Shown: positions 7,604-16,539 of the stretch, piece after piece
How the letters are laid out: each line of letters begins with the position of its first letter
Numbering within the stretch: the stretch's first letter is position 1
DNA from: Actinomycetes bacterium
GTDB lineage: Bacteria > Actinomycetota > Acidimicrobiia > Acidimicrobiales > RAAP-2
Direction of reading: 5' to 3'
DNA: 59,339 nt
Assembly (NCBI GenBank): GCA_021798955.1
Contig: JAJZBK010000017.1
Span: forward strand, 1 to 59,339
Made by a program: the position numbers and the translations under genes
The notes under the pieces: model-generated
What the model was told of the DNA's origin: nothing
The model's database searches: none
Seen by the model: the letters and a program-made list of their open reading frames with translations, nothing else

Positions 7604-8668
7604 ATGACAGCGACAGTGATGTGCCCGAAGACGCCCCCTGGGGCCGCGGCACCCGGGCCACGGACCGGGGGCATGGCGGCGCCGGGCGGCACCCGCTTCG
7701 GCGGGACAGATGCTAAGGACCCGGTGAAGGTGGCGAAAGAGCGGCTCGAACGAGACGACGAAGACCTGGTCCGGCTGTACCTGACCGATATCGGTCAGTA
7801 CCCGTTGCTCACCAAGGACGACGAGGTCCGTCTCGCCCAGGCCATCGAGGCGGGCCGCGAGGCCGACGCCGAGCTGGCGGCGACCCCGAAGGGGTTGCCG
7901 GCGGCCCGCAAGCGCGAGCTCCGCAGGACGGTGATCCAGGGGGAGCAGGCCCAGCAGACGTTCGTCCAGTCGAACCTGCGCCTCGTCGTCTCGATCGCCA
8001 AGAAGTACCAGGCGTCTGGCCTTCCGCTCCTCGACCTCATCCAAGAGGGCAACCTCGGCTTGATGCACGCCGTCGAGAAGTTCGACTGGCGCAAGGGGTT
8101 CAAGTTCTCGACGTACGCGACTTGGTGGATCCGCCAGGCCATCACCCGAGGGATCGCCAACACCGGGCGGACCATCCGGCTACCCGTCCACGCCGGGGAC
8201 ACCCTCGCCCGGGTGCAGAAGGCGCAAGCCCGCCTCGAGCTCAAGTTCGGTCGCCCGGCCACCCTTGCCGAACTGGGTGCCGAGGTGGAGATGCCCGAGG
8301 ACAAGCTGGTAGAGGCGCTACGGTTCCGTGCCGAACCGCTCTCGCTCTCCGAGCCGTTGCGTGAGGACGGGGATGCCGAGCTCGGCGACGTGGTGGAGGA
8401 CCGCTCGGCTGAGTCGCCCTTCGAGGTCGCCGCCGTCTCCCTCCTCCCGGACGAGATCGGGCGGCTCCTCTCGCCGCTCGACGAGCGGGAGCGCGAGATC
8501 CTCCGGCTCCGCTTCGGGCTCGATCGCGGTGAGCCGCGAACGCTGGAGGAGGTGGGTGAGCACTTCAACCTCACCCGGGAGCGCATCCGGCAGATCGAGG
8601 CCCGGGCGATGTCGAAGTTGCGGCACCCTTCGTCGGACACCGGAGCGCGCGACCTCCTCACGGTGTAG
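7604..8668 (+). CDS. RNA polymerase sigma-70 factor, RpoD/HrdB/SigB-like (group 1/2)
   Basis: A 354-residue sigma factor directing core RNA polymerase to promoters. Region 1.2 is visible at about 53-85 ([20 protein letters not shown]), region 2 has [33 protein letters not shown] and [13 protein letters not shown], region 3 spans about 205-260, and region 4 contains [14 protein letters not shown] with the helix-turn-helix [20 protein letters not shown]. There is no long acidic region 1.1; the first ~45 residues are Pro/Gly-rich. The size and intact regions fit a principal or principal-like (SigA/SigB) factor; which one cannot be told without the rest of the genome. Alternative starts in the first 20 codons (GTG 7616, ATG 7619) are possible because TAAACT lies only 3 nt before the ATG. 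Confidence 0.92.
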   Translation: MTATVMCPKTPPGAAAPGPRTGGMAAPGGTRFGGTDAKDPVKVAKERLERDDEDLVRLYLTDIGQYPLLTKDDEVRLAQAIEAGREADAELAATPKGLPAARKRELRRTVIQGEQAQQTFVQSNLRLVVSIAKKYQASGLPLLDLIQEGNLGLMHAVEKFDWRKGFKFSTYATWWIRQAITRGIANTGRTIRLPVHAGDTLARVQKAQARLELKFGRPATLAELGAEVEMPEDKLVEALRFRAEPLSLSEPLREDGDAELGDVVEDRSAESPFEVAAVSLLPDEIGRLLSPLDEREREILRLRFGLDRGEPRTLEEVGEHFNLTRERIRQIEARAMSKLRHPSSDTGARDLLTV

Positions 8669-8681
8669 CACGTCTGGTGGC

Positions 8682-8698
8682 CCCGGCCGCCGGCCGGG
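8682..8698 (+). terminator. GC hairpin downstream of the sigma factor gene
   Basis: A 7-bp stem (CCCGGCC/GGCCGGG) with a 3-nt loop, starting 14 bp after the stop codon. There is no T-tract. Likely a terminator by position. Confidence 0.4.
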
Positions 8699-8797
8699 CG
8701 CCCGTTCGGGTCCGTCGAGTACCGCCCGGTGGTCAGGTGGCGACAGCATCCCCCGGCGGGCCCCTGGTGCCACGTGGCCGTCGACCTCGAGTGGAGC

Positions 8798-8803
8798 TAC
8801 GAT
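8798..8803 (+). promoter_or_regulatory. TACGAT -10-like hexamer before the 24-aa ORF
   Basis: A TANNNT match ending 6 nt before the ATG at 8810. This is the same geometry as at nadE, radA and disA, and it supports the micro-ORF being expressed. Confidence 0.45.
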
Positions 8804-8809
8804 CGGCTC

Positions 8810-8884
8810 ATGAAGAAGCTCCTGGTCCTCGCCGTCCTCGTCGCCCTGGGTGTCGTCGCCGCCAAGCGGCTCAAGGCGGCCTGA
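8810..8884 (+). CDS. 24-residue single-pass membrane peptide
   Basis: The ORF encodes M-KK, then a hydrophobic stretch LLVLAVLVALGVVAA, then KRLKAA: one transmembrane segment with basic ends. It is reminiscent of the start of actinobacterial DLW-39-type small proteins (MKKLL plus hydrophobic core) but lacks the DLW tail, so that link is only a suggestion. The leaderless-type -10 hexamer 6 nt upstream and the coherent membrane composition are the reasons to call it. It could be a chance ORF. Confidence 0.45.
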   Translation: MKKLLVLAVLVALGVVAAKRLKAA

Positions 8885-8916
8885 GGCGACCACTCTCACA
8901 CCAGGCTCCTCGGCCA

Positions 8917-8958
8917 CCCGATGGTGGCAACGGGGTCGCCCCGATGGTGGCAACGGGG
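8917..8958. repeat. Two 19-bp direct repeats
   Basis: CCCGATGGTGGCAACGGGG occurs at 8917-8935 and again at 8940-8958, 4 bp apart. It lies downstream of the micro-ORF and is of unknown significance. Confidence 0.7.
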
Positions 8959-9071
8959 CGCGGACGGTGTACCACTCGCGGTGTGACCTCGCAGTGTGAC
9001 CGGTCGAGGGATGGCTGGCCTCGCCGGCGCGACTGGCTGTTACCTGCCGTGGACCCGTGACGGGCTGCCGG

Positions 9072-9899
9072 CTAGCGAGCCTCCGCAGCCATCCGCAGGC
9101 CTGGACGGCGGAAGCCTGGGCGGCGGCTCAGGCGCCATGCCAGCACCGCACCGGCAGCGGCCACCGAGGCCGTGGCTGCGGCGATGGCCGTCGTCGGCGA
9201 CACGGTCCGTACGCGTACCCGGTCACGCAGTCGAACCGGCTTGGTGAACTCGACGACGTCCCACCCCCGTTCGCGGGCCGTCTTGGCGAGCACTCGGTCA
9301 GGGTTGACCGCCACCGGATGACCAACCACCTCGAGCATGGGCAGGTCGGTGTAGGAGTCCGAGTAGGCCGAGGACGTGGCGAGGTCGAGGCCCTCCCGCT
9401 CGGCCAGTGCCCGGATGGCCTCGGCCTTGAACGGCCCGTAGGCGTAGAACTCGACCTCGCCGGTGTAGTGCCCCACCTCGTCGACCACGGCCCGAGTGGC
9501 GATGGCGCCGTCGACCCCCAGGTGCTCGGCCAGCGGCTCGACGATCTCCTCGGGTGACGCCGAGACGAGGTAGACCCGGTCACCGTTGGCCCGGTGCGCC
9601 TCGATCAGGTCGAGGGCCTCGGCGTAGATGATCGGCTCGACCGTCTCTTCGAGCGCTTCGCGGACGATCTGGCGGGTGCGGTCACGGTCCCATCCCTTGG
9701 TCAGGGCGAGCATCGACTCGCGGACCCGGGCCAACTTCTCCTCGCTGGCGCCGAGGTGGAGGTAGATCACCTGGGAGACGAGGGCCCGGACGACCAGCCG
9801 TCGGTTGATGAGCCCACCCCGGTAGAAGTGACGCCCGAAGGCAGCGACCGACGCCTTGGCGATCACCGTCTTGTCGAGGTCGAAGAAGGCGGCCCGCAC
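9072..9899 (-). CDS. HAD-superfamily subfamily IB hydrolase with C-terminal hydrophobic segment
   Basis: A 275-residue phosphatase of the SerB-like HAD-IB class. Motif I is FFDLDKTVI (residues 5-13, nucleophile Asp7 and Asp9), motif II is VYLVSASPEE, and motif III/IV is AYSDSYTDLPMLEVVGHPVAVNPD with the metal-binding Asp pair. A helical cap lies between motifs I and II. The last ~45 residues include a hydrophobic stretch (TAIAAATASVAAAGAVLAW) followed by Arg-rich sequence, probably a membrane anchor. The GTG start is 2 bp after the upstream RCK gene's stop, so it is the third gene of the ceoB-ceoC-HAD operon. Actinobacterial homologues are often annotated as phosphoserine phosphatase-like; the substrate is unknown. 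Confidence 0.88.
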   Translation of the reverse strand: MRAAFFDLDKTVIAKASVAAFGRHFYRGGLINRRLVVRALVSQVIYLHLGASEEKLARVRESMLALTKGWDRDRTRQIVREALEETVEPIIYAEALDLIEAHRANGDRVYLVSASPEEIVEPLAEHLGVDGAIATRAVVDEVGHYTGEVEFYAYGPFKAEAIRALAEREGLDLATSSAYSDSYTDLPMLEVVGHPVAVNPDRVLAKTARERGWDVVEFTKPVRLRDRVRVRTVSPTTAIAAATASVAAAGAVLAWRLSRRPGFRRPGLRMAAEAR

Positions 9900-9901
9900 C
9901 G

Positions 9902-10564
9902 TCAGCCTCCGATGAGGAGCTGCTGGACGGTGTCCTCGGCCTCGGCCGTGACCAGGATGAGCACCTCGTCGGCGACGGCGAGGCGGGTGTCACCCCGCGG
10001 CACGACGAGCCGGTCGTCGCGCACGACCGCGACGATGGTGGCGTCGCGGGGGATCCCGAGCTCGGCGAGCGTCACGCCGACGGCCGGCGAGTCGTCGGCC
10101 AGGGTCACCTCGACGAGGTGGGCGCTCCCGCCTTCGAAGCGCAGGAGGCGGACGAGGGCGCCCACCGAGACGGCCTCTTCGACGAGGGCGGTCAGGAGCT
10201 GGGGGGTCGAGACCGACACGTCGACGCCCCAGCTCTCGGTGAAGAGCCACTGGTTCTTCGGGTGGTTGACCCGTGCCACCACCCGTGGCACGGCGAACTC
10301 CTGCTTGGCCAGCAGCGAGACCACCAGGTTGTCCTCGTCGTCCCCGGTAGCCGCCACCACCACGTCGACGGAGGCCAGGCCGGCGGCGTCGAGCGAGGAG
10401 ACCTCGCAGGCGTCGGCCGTCACCCAGGTGACGTCGAGCTCGTCGGTCAGACGGGCGACCAAGTCGGGGTCCCGTTCGATGACCAGCACGTCGTGGCCGT
10501 TGCGGTGGAGCTCGGCGGCGATGGCCGTGCCGACGCTGCCACCTCCGGCGATCGCTACCTTCAT
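9902..10564 (-). CDS. ceoC: RCK (TrkA N/C) potassium uptake regulator, CeoC-like
   Basis: A 220-residue protein with an N-terminal Rossmann RCK_N domain starting MKVAIAGGGSVGTAIAAELH (GxGxxG-type NAD site, then the acidic strand end VIERD) and a C-terminal RCK_C domain (about 135-220). It would bind NAD(H)/ATP or c-di-AMP and gate a K+ transporter as a peripheral membrane protein. It overlaps the preceding RCK gene by 4 bp (ATGA). The paired-RCK arrangement beside an APC-type permease matches the ceoB-ceoC/Rv2690c locus of M. tuberculosis. disA at 40.6 kb shows that c-di-AMP is made by this organism, which makes RCK_C regulation by it plausible. Confidence 0.9.
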   Translation of the reverse strand: MKVAIAGGGSVGTAIAAELHRNGHDVLVIERDPDLVARLTDELDVTWVTADACEVSSLDAAGLASVDVVVAATGDDEDNLVVSLLAKQEFAVPRVVARVNHPKNQWLFTESWGVDVSVSTPQLLTALVEEAVSVGALVRLLRFEGGSAHLVEVTLADDSPAVGVTLAELGIPRDATIVAVVRDDRLVVPRGDTRLAVADEVLILVTAEAEDTVQQLLIGG

Positions 10565-11286
10565 CGTGCCCCTCCGATCGAGGACGGACTGGCCGCCGGA
10601 GGCGTCTGGACGCCTTCGGGCGCGGGTCGACCGGACTCGAGCCGCTCCGCCAGTGCCTCGATCGACGACGGGGGCACGGCGAAGTGGAGGACGTCACCGT
10701 CCTGTCCGACCAGATCGGCCACGTCGAGACGGGCCACCCCGGCTCGGGTCACCGACACGAGGGAGAACGCTCCGGGCACGGACAGGCTGGCGAGCCGTCG
10801 ACCGGCCCACCACTCCGGCAGGTCTCGCTCGACCAGAGCGAGAGTCCCCGTGGTGTCCGTCCACTCGACGTCGGGCCCACCGGGCAGGAGCCGCCGACGC
10901 ACCTGGTCGATGGTCCACGACACGGTGGCGACGGTGGGGATGCCGAGACGGAGGTAGATCTGGGCCCGCCGGGGGTCGTAGATGCGGGCGACCACGTGAG
11001 GGATCTCGTAGGTCTCACGGGCGATCCGAGCCGTCAGGATGTTCGAATTGTCGCCGCTCGTCACCGCGGCCAAGGCGTCGGCGCGCCCGGCCCCGGCCTG
11101 CTCGAGGTCGTCGCGGTCGAACCCGGAGCCGACCACCGCGGTCCCCGTCCACTCGGAGGGCAGGCGCCGGAACGCCTTGGGATTGCGGTCCACGATGGCG
11201 ACCGTGTGCCCGAGGTTGGCGACCTCGAGGGCGAGGCCCGATCCGACCCTGCCACAACCGACGACGATGACGTGCACGGCGACCAT
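10561..11286 (-). CDS. ceoB: RCK (TrkA N/C) potassium uptake regulator, CeoB-like
   Basis: A 241-residue protein with the Rossmann motif VIVVGCGRVGSGLALEVANLG, a VDRNP adenosine-binding strand end, and SGDNSNILTARIARETY typical of RCK_N. A RCK_C domain follows, then a ~25-residue Pro/Ala-rich tail. ATG 11286 puts the Rossmann fold at the N-terminus; the open frame upstream (to 11418) runs into the divergent gene and looks non-coding. It is first in a ceoB-ceoC-HAD operon and divergent from the permease at 11307. It is the likely regulatory partner of ceoC and of that permease. Confidence 0.88.
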   Translation of the reverse strand: MVAVHVIVVGCGRVGSGLALEVANLGHTVAIVDRNPKAFRRLPSEWTGTAVVGSGFDRDDLEQAGAGRADALAAVTSGDNSNILTARIARETYEIPHVVARIYDPRRAQIYLRLGIPTVATVSWTIDQVRRRLLPGGPDVEWTDTTGTLALVERDLPEWWAGRRLASLSVPGAFSLVSVTRAGVARLDVADLVGQDGDVLHFAVPPSSIEALAERLESGRPAPEGVQTPPAASPSSIGGAR

Positions 11287-11306
11287 GCAACACGCACGGA
11301 GCATCG

Positions 11307-13856
11307 ATGACAACTCGTCCCCTCCGACCCGCGCCCGTCCGGAGCACCCAGGTGGCGCTGCGGATGGATCTCCCAACCGTGGTGGCGTGGTTGACTTGGC
11401 GGGTGGACGAACCCGCAACCGGCGGCGACCGTGCCGCGGCGACCGTGGTTGCCGGCTCGAGCTTGGGCGAAAGCGCCCTCCGGCGGGCCGGGCCCGCCCG
11501 CCCGCCCGCGCCCGCCCGCTCGCTGTCCCCGCGACCCGACGTTCCCGCCGCGGTCGACCTCCCCGAGACGCTGCGCTACCGCCTGAAGAACGCCCTCCTC
11601 GGTCCCCCGCTCGTCAACGAGCAGCTGAGCAGCGAACGGCTCGGCCGGCCCACCGCCCTCGGCGTGCTGGCACCGGACTGCATCTCGTCCTCGGCCTACG
11701 GCACCGAGGAGATGCTCAACCAGATGGTCCGCTTCGTGGGCGTCGCCGCCTTCACGCTGGTGGTCCCCATCACGCTCGCCATCCTCGGCGTCCTCTTCTT
11801 CGTCACGCTGTCGTACCTCGACGTCCTCAAGCTGTACACCAAGTCGGGCGGGGCCTACGTGGTGGCCCGCGAGAACCTCGGCCCCAACATCGCCCAGGTG
11901 GCTGCCGTCGCCCTCCTCATCGACTACACGGTCACCGTCGCCGTGCAGACGGCGGCCGGCACCGCGGCGCTCACCTCGGCGTTCCACCAGCTCATGCCCT
12001 ACACGGTCCCCATCACCGTTGGGGTGGTGGTCGTGCTCCTCTACGGCAACCTCCGGGGCATCCGCGAAGCGGGCCGCATCTTCGCCTTCCCCACCTACTT
12101 CTTCATCTTCTCGCTGGGCGCGACCATCGTGGTCGGCTACGTCCGGGCCCTGCTCGGCCAGCTCCACGCCCACCCGCTGCCGACCAGCGGCATCGGGCCG
12201 GTGGGGAGCCCGGGCCACGGACTGTTGATGGGCCTGGCCTTCATCACCCTGCTCCGGGCGTTCGCCAACGGCGGGTCGTCGCTCACCGGCCTCGAGGCCA
12301 TCTCGAACGGCGTGGCGTCGTTCCGCCCCCCCGCCGGGCGGAACGCCCGGTTCACCCTCATCGTCATGAGCTCGGTGCTTGCCTTCCTCGTCTTGGGCGT
12401 CACCATGCTCGCCCACTGGACCCACGCCGTGCCCTATGCGGCGGGCTCGCCCACGGTGGTCTCCCAAGAGGTCCGCTTCGTCTTCGGCAGCGGTCCCGTC
12501 GGGACGACCATCTTCTACGTGGTCCAGCTGGCCACCCTCCTCATCCTCTACACCGGGGCCAACACCAGCTTCAACGGCTTCCCGTTCCTCGCCAGCTTCG
12601 TGGCCGAGGACTCGTTCCTCCCCCGGCAGCTCACCCGACGCGGCCATCGCCTCGCCTTCTCCAACGGCATCATCGTGCTGGCCATCGTGGCCGTCGCCCT
12701 CCTGCTCGCCACCGGTGCCAAGGTCGACAGCCTGGTCGCGCTCTACGCCATCGGCGTGTTCACCGGCTTCGCCATGGCCGGTGCCGGCATGACGCGCCAC
12801 CACCTCACCCACCGCGAGGGGCGGTGGCGCCGACGCGTCGTCGTGAACGCCTTCTCGGCCGTCCTCACCGCCTTCATCGTGCTCATCTTCGCCGTCGTCA
12901 AGTTCACCGAAGGAGCCTGGGTGGTCGTGGTGCTGGGCCCGCTCATGTACGTCGGGCTTCTCCGCATGCACCGGCAGTACGGGCGCGAGTCGGCCCAGCT
13001 CGAGCAGGGAGCCCAGGCCGCCGCCGAGGCCCCGGTGCTCGGTCGACACCTGGTGGTCGTCCTGGTCGACCGGCTCGACTTGGCGACGGCACGAGCCCTC
13101 CAGTACGCCCGCACGCTCCACCCGGACGAGCTGCGCGCGGTCCACTTCTGCATCGACAACCGCGAGGCTCGCGCCCTCGAGGCCGAGTGGAGCCGGCTCG
13201 GGCTGAGCCGTCTGCCCCTCGACGTCGTCGAGTGCCCCGACCGGCGGCTGACCCGGGCCACGCTCGAGCTAGCCGCCGACTCCGTGGCCGATGGGGACAC
13301 CGAGCTCTCGATCCTGCTGCCCCGCCGTGGCTACGGCGGCGGGTGGCACCGGTTGCTCCACGACCGGACCGCCGACCGGATCGCCACGACGGTAGGCCAG
13401 CTTCCCCACGTCAACGCCACGGTCGTGCCCTACCAGCTGTCGGGCGGTTGGCTGTCCCGTCGGCGCCAGTGGGGTCGCGACCGGACCGGGGCCGTCAACC
13501 CCCGAGCGGTCACCGAGCGTCGCCAGGAGGTCCGGCAGGACGACACCGACACTCCGGAGGCCGGTAGTGGGTCCGACCCCATCGGCTCGGTCGAGTGGCG
13601 CTCTCGAGCCCGCGTGGCCGGTCGGGTGAAGTCGGTCCGCGTCCAGCCCCGAGCGGGAACGGCCAACCTCGAGTGCGTGCTGGCCGACGACACGGGGACG
13701 CTCCTGCTCGTCTTCCAGGGCCGCCGCCGCATCCCCGGCATCCAGCCGGGGACGCGCCTGGTCGCCGAGGGGATGGTGGGTGACTGGCTGCGCCGACAGG
13801 CGATGCTGAACCCGGACTACGAGATCGTCGCCGGTCCCGATGTCGACGAGCTCTGA
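11307..13856 (+). CDS. APC-family (KimA-like) permease fused to a C-terminal OB-fold domain
   Basis: An integral membrane transporter of the APC superfamily with about 12 hydrophobic segments. Recognisable parts are APDCISSSAYGTEEML (first helix), TKSGGAYVVARENLG, GLEAISNGVASF and GANTSFNGFPFLASF. This type includes KimA potassium importers and M. tuberculosis Rv2690c, the neighbour of ceoBC. A cytoplasmic domain of about 170 residues follows the last helix. The final ~80 residues (RVAGRVKSVRVQPRAGT, LECVLADDTGTLLLVFQGRR, IPGIQPGTRLVAEGMVG) are an OB-fold domain like the stand-alone Rv2694c-type protein encoded near ceoBC in mycobacteria. Start uncertain: ATG 11307 has GGAG 5 nt upstream but leaves only 20 bp to ceoB, and family homology starts near residue 88, so GTG 11403 is an alternative. 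Confidence 0.85.
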   Translation: MTTRPLRPAPVRSTQVALRMDLPTVVAWLTWRVDEPATGGDRAAATVVAGSSLGESALRRAGPARPPAPARSLSPRPDVPAAVDLPETLRYRLKNALLGPPLVNEQLSSERLGRPTALGVLAPDCISSSAYGTEEMLNQMVRFVGVAAFTLVVPITLAILGVLFFVTLSYLDVLKLYTKSGGAYVVARENLGPNIAQVAAVALLIDYTVTVAVQTAAGTAALTSAFHQLMPYTVPITVGVVVVLLYGNLRGIREAGRIFAFPTYFFIFSLGATIVVGYVRALLGQLHAHPLPTSGIGPVGSPGHGLLMGLAFITLLRAFANGGSSLTGLEAISNGVASFRPPAGRNARFTLIVMSSVLAFLVLGVTMLAHWTHAVPYAAGSPTVVSQEVRFVFGSGPVGTTIFYVVQLATLLILYTGANTSFNGFPFLASFVAEDSFLPRQLTRRGHRLAFSNGIIVLAIVAVALLLATGAKVDSLVALYAIGVFTGFAMAGAGMTRHHLTHREGRWRRRVVVNAFSAVLTAFIVLIFAVVKFTEGAWVVVVLGPLMYVGLLRMHRQYGRESAQLEQGAQAAAEAPVLGRHLVVVLVDRLDLATARALQYARTLHPDELRAVHFCIDNREARALEAEWSRLGLSRLPLDVVECPDRRLTRATLELAADSVADGDTELSILLPRRGYGGGWHRLLHDRTADRIATTVGQLPHVNATVVPYQLSGGWLSRRRQWGRDRTGAVNPRAVTERRQEVRQDDTDTPEAGSGSDPIGSVEWRSRARVAGRVKSVRVQPRAGTANLECVLADDTGTLLLVFQGRRRIPGIQPGTRLVAEGMVGDWLRRQAMLNPDYEIVAGPDVDEL

Positions 13857-13890
13857 CGCCTTCTCACCGGACCCCCGGAGGTCGTCGTCC

Positions 13891-13920
13891 TTGCCGCGCC
13901 TCCCGGTTTGTGGTTATGTT
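13891..13920 (+). promoter_or_regulatory. Candidate hppA promoter (TTGCCG, 18 bp, TATGTT)
   Basis: TTGCCG at 13891-13896 and TATGTT at 13915-13920 are spaced by 18 bp. The predicted leader to the hppA ATG would be about 170 nt. Confidence 0.4.
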
Positions 13921-13926
13921 CGGCCC

Positions 13927-14096
13927 GCATCACCAGGGGAGGCAGCGCACCCGGTGCGCAGCCGGGAGCGGCCGTCCGGCCACCCGGCAGGCTCCAGGGC
14001 GCGCAAGGGAGGCACGCCCGGTGGCGCCGACGAGGTCCGACAGATGGCGAACGAGCCCGCACGCCCCGCTGCGGTGAACCGAAGGGAGCAGCACCG
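13927..14096 (+). other. Long GC-rich 5' leader of hppA
   Basis: About 170 nt between the candidate promoter and the ATG, with no convincing ORF. It contains a small hairpin (GCGCAC-CCG-GTGCGC, 13945-13959) and further GC-rich complementary stretches. I could not match it to any riboswitch class. Confidence 0.3.
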
Positions 14097-16427
<2,331 letters not shown>

Positions 16428-16507
16428 GGCCTCCTGGCCCGCTGTCCACTCGGACCGCACGTGCTGGCCACCCGTCCTGTCGGGACGAGGTGGCTGGCCT
16501 GCCGGTA

Positions 16508-16536
16508 TTGACAGTGACGCCACCGGCCACCACCCT
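16508..16536 (+). promoter_or_regulatory. Candidate topA promoter (TTGACA, 17 bp, CACCCT)
   Basis: A perfect -35 TTGACA (16508-16513) is followed 17 bp later by a weak -10 CACCCT (16531-16536). The predicted start site near 16543 falls between the GTG at 16540 and the ATG at 16549, which favours the ATG as the real topA start. Confidence 0.4.
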
Positions 16537-16539
16537 GTC

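Larger units (their letters stand above)
8669..9071. other. Intergenic region with hairpin, micro-ORF and short direct repeat
   Basis: Between the sigma gene and the convergent HAD gene. It contains a hairpin (8682-8698), a 24-codon ORF with its own -10-like hexamer (8810-8884), and a 19-bp direct repeat (8917-8935, 8940-8958). Nothing else is supported. Confidence 0.5.

Noticed and set aside
11061-13145. 694-codon minus-strand frame opposite the permease
   Set aside because: Shadow frame of the same kind, rich in Gly/Glu/Asp/His and without domain or start signal.
13927-14096. Fluoride, c-di-GMP or c-di-AMP riboswitch in the hppA leader
   Set aside because: I could not line up the conserved cores of these classes with the sequence; kept only as an unassigned leader.
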